Shown here: in pieces, positions 58,101-64,000 of the stretch
Numbering within the stretch: position 1 is the stretch's first letter
How the letters are laid out: each line of letters starts with the position of its first letter
Assembly (NCBI RefSeq): GCF_006658505.1
Contig: NZ_VFUZ01000004.1
Coordinates: 1 to 64,000 of the forward strand
Direction: 5' to 3'
Length of the DNA: 64,000 nt
Origin: Mesorhizobium sp. B2-4-15
GTDB taxonomy: Bacteria > Pseudomonadota > Alphaproteobacteria > Rhizobiales > Rhizobiaceae
Position numbers and translations under genes: made by a program
The notes under the pieces: model-generated
The model's input: the letters and a program-made list of their open reading frames with translations, nothing else
Database searches by the model: none
Told to the model about the DNA's origin: nothing

Positions 58101-58565
58101 ATGCCCGCCCAGACCAAACTCGAGCCGGTGCTGACCGCAGCGCAGATCAATACGCTGATGGAAAACGTCTTCCCGCAACTCAACGAGAATTCCGCTGCCT
58201 ATGAGGCGATCGACATATTTCCCGGCGGCTGCACGGTGCGGCTCAATGCCAGCGAACAGCATTTGCGTCCCGGCGGCACGGTATCGGGCCCTGCCCTGTT
58301 CACGCTGGCCGACATTGGCGGTTATGTCTGCGTGCTCAGCCATGCCGGACCCGACGCGCTCTCGGTCACGACCAACCTCAACATCAATTTCGTGCGCAAG
58401 GCCGAGGCCGGGCCGATCGATGGCCATTGCCGCATCCTGAAGCTGGGCAAGAGCCTGATGGTGTTCGACATCGATATCGTCGCCGGGCCGGAAGGGCAGA
58501 CGGTGGCGCACGCCACGGGCACCTATTCGATCCCGCCGAAGCCCATTGCTGATGTGGTAAAATAA
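58101..58565 (+). CDS. PaaI-type hotdog thioesterase
   Basis: This 154-residue hotdog-fold protein resembles PaaI/YdiI acyl-CoA thioesterases. The signature lies in HLRPGGTVSGPALFTLADIG near residues 54-73 with the Asp of the active site. The substrate is probably an acyl- or aryl-CoA. GGGAG lies six bases upstream of the ATG at 58101; longer open frame upstream overlaps the divergent hydratase gene. It precedes the rplM promoter. Confidence 0.9.
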   Translation: MPAQTKLEPVLTAAQINTLMENVFPQLNENSAAYEAIDIFPGGCTVRLNASEQHLRPGGTVSGPALFTLADIGGYVCVLSHAGPDALSVTTNLNINFVRKAEAGPIDGHCRILKLGKSLMVFDIDIVAGPEGQTVAHATGTYSIPPKPIADVVK

Positions 58566-58627
58566 TACCTTTCATCTAACTTATTGTTTCTACAGTGCTT
58601 TGCCTGTTATGGGACTTTTCCGTCGCC

Positions 58628-58656
58628 TTGACGCGATCGCCGCCCTCGCCTATAAG
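58628..58656 (+). promoter_or_regulatory. Promoter of rplM-rpsI
   Basis: TTGACG (58628-58633) and TATAAG (58651-58656) are separated by exactly 17 bases, close to the sigma-70 ideal. It gives a leader of about 117 bases before rplM, room for autoregulation by a ribosomal protein, though no known leader fold was recognised. Confidence 0.7.
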
Positions 58657-58779
58657 CCCTCACGAAGCAGCGGCCCGCAAAGGCCGCCGTTTCGTTATTG
58701 GCGACGGGCACGGGCCTTTAGCCAATCCAAGCAACAAGAAACGCCTTCCTCGTGAAGGTCAGAACCGAAAGCAGAAAAC

Positions 58780-59244
58780 ATGACAACCTTTTCGCAGAAG
58801 CCTGCGGATGTGGTGAAGAAGTGGATCCTGATCGACGCCGAGGGTCTCGTCGTCGGCCGTCTCGCCACTGTCATCGCCAATCATCTTCGCGGCAAGCACA
58901 AGCCGACCTTCACCCCGCATGTCGACGACGGCGACAACGTCATCGTCATCAATGCCGACAAGGTGGTGTTCACCGGCAAGAAGTTCACCGATAAGGTCTA
59001 TTACTGGCACACCGGTCACCCCGGCGGCATCAAGGAGCGCACCGCGCGCCAGCTGCTCGAAGGCCGTTTCCCCGAGCGTGTCGTCGAAAAGGCTGTTGAG
59101 CGCATGGTCCCGCGCGGCCCGCTTGGCCGCCGCCAAATGAAGAACCTGCGCGTCTATGCAGGCGCGGAGCATCCGCATGTCGCCCAGCAGCCAGAAGTCC
59201 TCGACGTGGCCAAGCTGAATTCCAAGAACAAGAAGGTCGCATAA
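58780..59244 (+). CDS. rplM: 50S ribosomal protein L13
   Basis: This 154-residue ribosomal protein is an early assembly component of the large subunit. Family signatures are [20 protein letters not shown] at the N-terminus, [20 protein letters not shown] in the middle and [20 protein letters not shown] toward the end. It begins [15 protein letters not shown], as in other rhizobia. It is followed by rpsI one base after its stop, and a strong sigma-70 promoter precedes it. Confidence 0.98.
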   Translation: MTTFSQKPADVVKKWILIDAEGLVVGRLATVIANHLRGKHKPTFTPHVDDGDNVIVINADKVVFTGKKFTDKVYYWHTGHPGGIKERTARQLLEGRFPERVVEKAVERMVPRGPLGRRQMKNLRVYAGAEHPHVAQQPEVLDVAKLNSKNKKVA

Positions 59245-59245
59245 G

Positions 59246-59728
59246 ATGGCTGAGCTTTCCTCGCTCGCAGAACTGGGCGCCGCCACCGGCAACTCCAACG
59301 CGCAGGCCGCGGCCCCCGTCCACGTCCAGAAGCTCGACAAGTCGGGCCGCGCCTATGCCACCGGCAAGCGCAAGAACGCCATCGCGCGTGTCTGGGTGAA
59401 GCCGGGTTCCGGCAAGATCGTCGTCAACGACAAGGAATTCGCGACCTATTTCGCGCGTCCGGTCCTGCAGATGATCCTCAACCAGCCGATCATCGCCTCC
59501 AACCGCTCGGGCCAGTACGACATCGTCGCCACAGTCGTCGGCGGCGGCCTCTCCGGCCAGGCCGGCGCGGTGCGTCACGGCATCTCCAAGGCGCTGACCT
59601 ACTACGAGCCGGCGCTGCGCGCCGTACTCAAGAAGGGCGGCTTCCTGACCCGCGACAGCCGCGTCGTCGAGCGCAAGAAGTACGGCAAGGCGAAGGCCCG
59701 TCGTTCGTTCCAGTTCTCGAAGCGCTAA
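59246..59728 (+). CDS. rpsI: 30S ribosomal protein S9
   Basis: This 160-residue small-subunit protein reaches into the P site with its basic C-tail ([11 protein letters not shown]). The conserved core includes [20 protein letters not shown] and [19 protein letters not shown]. The N-terminal 35 residues are an Ala-rich extension typical of alphaproteobacteria. It forms an operon with rplM and is closed by a strong terminator. Confidence 0.98.
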   Translation: MAELSSLAELGAATGNSNAQAAAPVHVQKLDKSGRAYATGKRKNAIARVWVKPGSGKIVVNDKEFATYFARPVLQMILNQPIIASNRSGQYDIVATVVGGGLSGQAGAVRHGISKALTYYEPALRAVLKKGGFLTRDSRVVERKKYGKAKARRSFQFSKR

Positions 59729-59752
59729 GCGTCTCGAACGTTCCGAATACCG

Positions 59753-59778
59753 AAAGGCCGCCTCCGGGCGGCCTTTTT
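59753..59778 (+). terminator. Terminator of rplM-rpsI
   Basis: AAAGGCCGCC (59753-59762) and GGCGGCCTTT (59767-59776) form a perfect 10-bp stem with a TCCG loop and a five-base T-run. It lies 24 bases past the rpsI stop. Confidence 0.9.
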
Positions 59779-59791
59779 GCATTGTGCGCTC

Positions 59792-59930
59792 TCAACCGGC
59801 GGAATGATCGGCGTCGCGGATGAACAGGAACGCGCAGAGCGCCGCACCGGCCACGGCGAGCGCAGAGCCGAGGAACGCCAGTTGCATGCCATGGGCAAAT
59901 TTGCTGCGGTCCGTCGCGCGCGGCGCGGCA
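59792..59930 (-). pseudogene. C-terminal remnant of an MFS transporter gene
   Basis: Read on the minus strand, one frame encodes SKFAHGMQLAFLG followed by a hydrophobic helix and FIRDADHSAG before a TGA at 59792-59794. This matches the last helix and tail of drug-efflux MFS (DHA2-type) proteins. Upstream of about 59920 the frame loses the pattern and no start or other helices exist, so only the end of the gene remains. A methyltransferase gene starts 76 bases away on the other strand. Confidence 0.5.
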
Positions 59931-60005
59931 CCATGCTACGAAACAGGGACCGGCCTTTTCGGTCCAAAGGATATCTGGATAGGTAATTATTAGGGGAGAT
60001 CTCAG

Positions 60006-60794
60006 GTGTCGTCACCCGAACCGATCAAATTCACCGACGGCGCGGCTTACGAGCGCTTCATGGCTCCCTGGAGCCGATCCGCCGGGGCTTTGTTCCTCGA
60101 CTGGCTGGCGCCGGACTCCGGACGGGCCTGGGTTGATGTCGGTGCCGGCAACGGCGCGTTCACAGAGCTCATTCTAGCGAAGTCCGCCCCTTCGTCAGTT
60201 TGCGCGATCGATCCCTCCGACGCGCAGATTGCGACTGCTCGGCAAAAAATCTCTGCAAAGCAGGTCGAGCTGTCGATTGGTGATGCGATGGCCCTTCCCT
60301 ACGACGCCAACCGCTTCGACGTCGCGGTGATGGCGCTGGTGCTGTTCTTCGTCCCCGACCCGCGCAAGGGCGCCTCGGAAATGCTCCGCGTCACCAAGCC
60401 CGGCGGCATCGTCGCGTCCTACACCTGGGACGTCATGCGCGGCGGCACCCCTACGCAGCATTTGTGGGAGGAGATGGACGCGATGGGCAAACCGGCCGCA
60501 CGTCCGCCGAGCGCGGAGGTCTCGCGTTTCGCGGCACTGAAGGCGCTTTGGGCTGAGCTCGGCATCCGCGATGTCGAAACGCGCGAGCTTGTCGTCGAAC
60601 GCACCTTCGCTGACTTCGACGATTATTGGCTATCCATGGTCGTGAGCAGCCCGAGCGGAATCGTCGGGAAGCTGTCGGATGCGGAGAGTGCGGAGCTGAA
60701 ACGCCGACTAAAGGACAGACTGCCGGCAAGCGCCACGGGAGCGATCACGGTTCACGCCTGGTCGACGGCGATCAAGGGGCGAAAGGCCGCTTAA
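60006..60794 (+). CDS. Class I SAM-dependent methyltransferase
   Basis: This 262-residue methyltransferase has the SAM-binding motif WVDVGAGNGAFTELI near residue 42, an acidic end of strand two (CAIDPSDAQIA) and IGDAMALPYDANRFDVAV. It is of the Methyltransf_11 (UbiE-like) type; the substrate is unknown. The start is GTG at 60006, preceded by AGGGGAG about 10 bases upstream. It is not linked to an operon: an MFS remnant lies before it, and its stop faces a small minus-strand gene. Confidence 0.87.
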   Translation: MSSPEPIKFTDGAAYERFMAPWSRSAGALFLDWLAPDSGRAWVDVGAGNGAFTELILAKSAPSSVCAIDPSDAQIATARQKISAKQVELSIGDAMALPYDANRFDVAVMALVLFFVPDPRKGASEMLRVTKPGGIVASYTWDVMRGGTPTQHLWEEMDAMGKPAARPPSAEVSRFAALKALWAELGIRDVETRELVVERTFADFDDYWLSMVVSSPSGIVGKLSDAESAELKRRLKDRLPASATGAITVHAWSTAIKGRKAA

Positions 60795-60807
60795 TGCGTG
60801 CGGCGCC

Positions 60808-60990
60808 TTACGTCGCCGCTTTTTTCTTCGCCTTCGGCTTGGCCGGCTTCGGTGCAACCGGCGCTTCCGGCGTGCCCTCTATCGAGGACAGGCGGCCGGA
60901 TGTGATCGTGTAGATGCCCGCACGCGGGCCGGTCGTCCAGGTGACCTCAAATCCGCGCGTCTTGCAATCCGTCCAGGTGCCGCGGGTCAA
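60808..60990 (-). CDS. Small hypothetical protein, lysine-rich C-terminus
   Basis: This 60-residue frame reads GTWTDCKTRGFEVTWTTGPR and ends in an Ala/Pro/Lys tail (APKPAKPKAKKKAAT). The only start in frame is TTG 60990, without a clear ribosome site. In another frame, ATG GTG at about 61030 gives MVLLFNGDDPAALP and stops exactly there. One added base would join the two into a longer protein starting MVLLFN. It may be a frameshifted gene. The function is unknown. It lies between the methyltransferase and GDPD genes. Confidence 0.45.
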   Translation of the reverse strand: MTRGTWTDCKTRGFEVTWTTGPRAGIYTITSGRLSSIEGTPEAPVAPKPAKPKAKKKAAT

Positions 60991-61048
60991 GGCAGTGCGG
61001 CAGGATCGTCACCGTTGAACAGCAGCACCATGCGCTCGTAGCTCTGGC

Positions 61049-62107
61049 TCAATTGATGCTGGCGGTCGCGGCAGGTTCGAGGCGTTCGCCCGTCCCGGCA
61101 TAAGGCACGCGATAGCCGTTCGCCGCCAGCCAGTCGATGGCCGCTTTCGGCTCGTCGGTCTGGATGATGATGGCGCCACGATCGGCCCAGAAACCCCATG
61201 CCTCACGCGGCAGGCTGGCCTGCACGGCCAGTTCGTCGCCACGGCCGCCGGCGAGAAAACCGCCGGGCTTATTGACGATGGCGTAGGTGTCGGCCCAGAT
61301 GTGCCAGTTACCCCGCACCGCGGCCGCCCGCATGCGCGTGCTGAACAGCGGTCCGCCGGTCTCGGTCAGCGTCTCGGCGCCTGCCCGCCAGTTGATCAGC
61401 TCGATCGCGCGCGGCGCGAATACGTGGTCGACCGTCTCAGCGAAACCGGCATCGTGCACCGCGTCATCGGCGATGATCGGCATGAACTGGAAGCCGCCGC
61501 TGATCGCGGCCATGGCGGTCTTCACCGTGGCGATCCGGTTCTGGTTCCAGAGGTTCTCCTTGACGATGACCTGATCGGCCATGCCGAGATCCCGGGCGAC
61601 CGCGATCATACCCGGGAGGTCGCCGACTTCGAGCTTGTTGTCGAGATTGATGAGGATCCTGTCCCGGGTCGCCAGCAGCATCTCGCGCAACGTTGAGACC
61701 CGCTCGTCGGTAACGGCGCGGGTGCCTTCGACCACCAGCCGGCAGGTCTTCAGGTCGGCCAGCGTGTACTTCACCACCTCGCCCTTGCAGGTCGTGGTGC
61801 GGTCGAGCCAGCTGTCATGCATGACGACGAACGCGCCGTCCTTCGACCGCCTGATGTCGACCTCGACGATCTCCGCGCCCATGGCGATCGAGCCCTCGAC
61901 CGCCGCGAGCGAATTCTCCGCGTAGAGCGTCTTGCCGGCCTGCATGCTGCCGGCGCGATGCGCGGCCACCATGACATGATCGCGCCACTGGTTGGCATTT
62001 TCGAAGCGGTCGAGGATTTGTCTGGCGCGGCTTTCGCCGGCCACTGACTGGCCAGCAGATGCCACAAGCGCCGTGGAAAGCAGAAGGCTCAGCCAAAGGG
62101 CCCGCAT
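61049..62107 (-). CDS. Exported glycerophosphodiester phosphodiesterase family protein
   Basis: This 352-residue GDPD-family protein has a signal peptide (MRALWLSLLLSTALVASAG). The catalytic region is MVAAHRAGSMQAGKTLYAENS with the first His, then EIVEVDIRRSKDGAFVVMHD with Glu, Asp and the second His, so the TIM-barrel active site looks complete. In the periplasm it would split glycerophosphodiesters released from membrane lipids into glycerol 3-phosphate and an alcohol. It starts at ATG 62107, 94 bases past the acyltransferase stop on the same strand. Confidence 0.88.
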   Translation of the reverse strand: MRALWLSLLLSTALVASAGQSVAGESRARQILDRFENANQWRDHVMVAAHRAGSMQAGKTLYAENSLAAVEGSIAMGAEIVEVDIRRSKDGAFVVMHDSWLDRTTTCKGEVVKYTLADLKTCRLVVEGTRAVTDERVSTLREMLLATRDRILINLDNKLEVGDLPGMIAVARDLGMADQVIVKENLWNQNRIATVKTAMAAISGGFQFMPIIADDAVHDAGFAETVDHVFAPRAIELINWRAGAETLTETGGPLFSTRMRAAAVRGNWHIWADTYAIVNKPGGFLAGGRGDELAVQASLPREAWGFWADRGAIIIQTDEPKAAIDWLAANGYRVPYAGTGERLEPAATASIN

Positions 62108-62201
62108 CGAGAATCGCTCCTTGCCGGATCGAAATCCGGATAGGCGATGCCCGTGACAGACAGGTGAACGAAGCCGACTAGGGATTGGCCGGCGATGTCG
62201 G

Positions 62202-63410
62202 TCACATGTGCTCCGACAGCCGGCGGGACCACGCCATCGCCGGCATCTCGACGAAACGCCAGGTGATCCACGACACGACGATGGTGGCGAAGAGCATGGC
62301 GACGATCGCGATTGTCCCGGCCCAGCCAGTGCCGAAACCGGTCGCGGGCTGGCCGCGCAAGACGATATCGCCGACAAGGTCAAAACCGAGCTCGCGCTCG
62401 ACGAGCCCGGCGAGATTGATCATGCGCGCCTGGACGAAGAGATGGACCATGTAGATCGAGTAGGACAGCGCGCCGAGCGTCAGCATGAACGGCGCGCTCA
62501 GCACAGCGGAAACCCAGCCACCTTCATGGGCGAAGAGGAACAGCGCCAGCGCGAACACGAGGGGTGCCGCGATCCCAGAATCATTGTCGCCCGCCAGCGA
62601 AACAAAAACGACGATGACCGCAATCATGACGATTTCGGCAAGGGTCCAGTTCGCCCGCGGGCCGCTCCTGGCAAGGATCTGTCGCGCCCCTGCAATGGAA
62701 TCATGCTGAAACCAGGCTAGCAGGGCGCCGAGCGAGAAGCCGTAGAGGCAGCGGATGAAGCCGAAATCGTAGGACACATCCATATGATGCGTGGAGAAGC
62801 CGAGCAGGAACAGCGGCGCGGTGACGGCGGCGGCGACGAACCATATCCAGGCGCGTGCGCCCGCGACGAACACCACGCCCGCGAAGAGGAGGTAGGCGAA
62901 GAACTCGGTCGAAATGCTCCAGCTCGGTGCATTCCAGGTCAGTCGATCCTCGAAGCCGACACCCTGCAGCAACAAAAGATTGGCAAGCAGGCTCTTCAGA
63001 TCGAACCCTTCGGTGAAGGGTGCGGCGCCGGTGCCATGCAGTGCCGGCAACAGCAGCCGCGGCAGTTCAAACCCCGCGAAGGCGGCAAGCATCAGCAGAT
63101 GCAGCGGGTAGATGCGACCGAAACGCACCAGCGCGAAGCGGGCGACTTGTGCCGGCTGGCTCAGCCGATTGGCGTAGCTGCCGGCGATGACGAAACCGGA
63201 AAGGACGAAGAAGAAGTCGACGAACAGATAGGACGAACCGATGAAGCCGCTCTGCGAGATCGCCGAAGCGGTCGGAAAATGAAACACCGCGACCAGCAGG
63301 GCGCAGATGCCGCGCCACGAATCGAGCACCTGGAAGCGTTCGCCGGCGATCGTGCCGGCGTGGGTCGACACTACGGCATGAGACGGATTAAGAAACGCGG
63401 TCTGCGTCAT
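62202..63410 (-). CDS. Acyltransferase 3 (OafA/YrhL-like) membrane protein
   Basis: This 402-residue membrane protein of the acyltransferase_3 family has about ten helices. The family motif is LDSWRGICALLVAVFHF near the N-terminus with the conserved Arg and His, and FFVLSGFVIAGSY and the RFGRIYPLHLLMLAA segment follow. Such enzymes O-acylate polysaccharides or lipids outside the membrane. ATG at 63410 is used; a 36-codon extension lacks family support. It is divergent from the agmatinase gene. Substrate unknown. Confidence 0.9.
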   Translation of the reverse strand: MTQTAFLNPSHAVVSTHAGTIAGERFQVLDSWRGICALLVAVFHFPTASAISQSGFIGSSYLFVDFFFVLSGFVIAGSYANRLSQPAQVARFALVRFGRIYPLHLLMLAAFAGFELPRLLLPALHGTGAAPFTEGFDLKSLLANLLLLQGVGFEDRLTWNAPSWSISTEFFAYLLFAGVVFVAGARAWIWFVAAAVTAPLFLLGFSTHHMDVSYDFGFIRCLYGFSLGALLAWFQHDSIAGARQILARSGPRANWTLAEIVMIAVIVVFVSLAGDNDSGIAAPLVFALALFLFAHEGGWVSAVLSAPFMLTLGALSYSIYMVHLFVQARMINLAGLVERELGFDLVGDIVLRGQPATGFGTGWAGTIAIVAMLFATIVVSWITWRFVEMPAMAWSRRLSEHM

Positions 63411-63532
63411 GATGATACAAATCCTGTCCTGCCGTGGCACCCGGGCGGCACCGTTTCGTCTCCCCAAGCTATGACTGGCATCTTCCATGCCGGTTCTGTA
63501 GTTGTTGCACCCCGACAAAACGAGGATTCGTA

Positions 63533-64000
63533 ATGGCGAACAAGAACATCGACCACGCCTTCACCGCCCGTTCCAAAACGGGCGCCGCGTTCGAGCCGAC
63601 CTATTCCGGCGCGCTGTCGTTCATGCGCCGCCGGTACACCAAGGATGTGAAAGGCGCGGACGCGGTGGTGTGGGGCATTCCGTTCGATGCCGCCGTTACC
63701 AACCGGCCCGGCGCCCGTTTCGGGCCGCAGGCGATTCGCCGTGCCTCGGCGATCCTTGACAATGACCCGCAATATCCCTTCTCACGCGACCTGTTCGAGC
63801 ATCTCGCCGTGGTCGATTACGGCGATTGCCTGCTCGATTCCGGCAACCATCAGAAGACGCCGGCAGCGATCGAACGCGAGGCGTCGAAGATCCTGAAGTC
63901 AGGCGCCTTCCTGCTGACCCTCGGCGGCGACCATTTCGTCACCTGGCCGCTGCTCAAGGCGCATGCCGCCATCCACGGACCGCTCGCTTTGGTACAGTTC
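63533..64000 (+). CDS. speB: Agmatinase-like ureohydrolase (5' part; cut by window end)
   Basis: This is the first 156 codons of an arginase/agmatinase-family gene that runs out of the window. It begins MANKNIDHAFTARSKTGAAF with GAGG upstream. VWGIPFDAAVTNRPGARFGPQ and the manganese-binding TLGGDHFVTWPLL near residue 130 are family signatures. The enzyme hydrolyses agmatine to putrescine and urea, or a related guanidino compound. The full length and second metal motif cannot be seen. Confidence 0.8.
   Translation, partial: MANKNIDHAFTARSKTGAAFEPTYSGALSFMRRRYTKDVKGADAVVWGIPFDAAVTNRPGARFGPQAIRRASAILDNDPQYPFSRDLFEHLAVVDYGDCLLDSGNHQKTPAAIEREASKILKSGAFLLTLGGDHFVTWPLLKAHAAIHGPLALVQF

Overview
The window looks like chromosome from a Mesorhizobium-like member of the Hyphomicrobiales (Alphaproteobacteria). 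The base composition is high in G+C. The Fe-S assembly genes follow the rhizobial order sufS2-B-C-D-S1-X-A and carry an Irr-type iron control box. The clpP-clpX-lon-HU order is the usual alphaproteobacterial one. Sugar ABC transporters are abundant, and several intergenic repeats are of the kind scattered through rhizobial genomes. No phage, integrase, insertion sequence or CRISPR array was seen. Species identity is inferred from these features, not proven.

Layout. 1-4.5 kb: alaS and recA, both on the minus strand; the recA promoter contains a LexA-type box. 4.5-7.5 kb: a pseudouridine kinase/glycosidase pair, a TfoX-like protein and a Gfa-like zinc protein. 7.5-15.2 kb: the suf operon on the minus strand, interrupted by a gene for a small two-helix membrane protein (sufB-sufC) and by an intergenic repeat (sufD-sufS). 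15.2-19.7 kb: an alpha/beta hydrolase, then a minus-strand operon (GT2, LABN, ArnT-like GT, PAP2) that probably decorates lipid A or core with a prenyl-linked sugar. 20-29 kb: tyrS, a giant AsmA/YhdP-like protein, a one-cysteine Bcp, a coupled fatty-acid-hydroxylase/FemAB-like pair and an M23 peptidase. 29-34 kb: a ROK regulator with a CUT2 sugar ABC operon and an SDR. 34-35.3 kb: a lipoprotein, tRNA-Val and tRNA-Asp. 35.4-44.6 kb: a second sugar-uptake and catabolism cluster (ribokinase, RbsD/FucU mutarotase, CUT1 ABC transporter with a Tat-exported binding protein, creatininase-like hydrolase, SIS protein, aldo/keto reductase). 44.6-50 kb: HU, lon, clpX, clpP. 50-58.6 kb: a 23-residue-repeat exported protein, a sarcosine-oxidase-like flavoenzyme divergent from a P450, a cupin, metY, a CoA-binding protein, GNAT, VOC, enoyl-CoA hydratase and thioesterase. 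58.6-64 kb: rplM-rpsI, an MFS gene remnant, a methyltransferase, a GDPD, an acyltransferase and the start of an agmatinase.

The points most worth a second look are the membrane-protein insertion in the suf operon, the unassigned sugar cluster at 35-44.6 kb, the exact 23-residue repeat protein, the direct-repeat operator between the flavoenzyme and the P450, hairpins placed directly after both ABC binding-protein genes, and three places where a single-base deletion appears to break a reading frame. Sites, promoters and starts were judged by eye; no alignment or database search was run.
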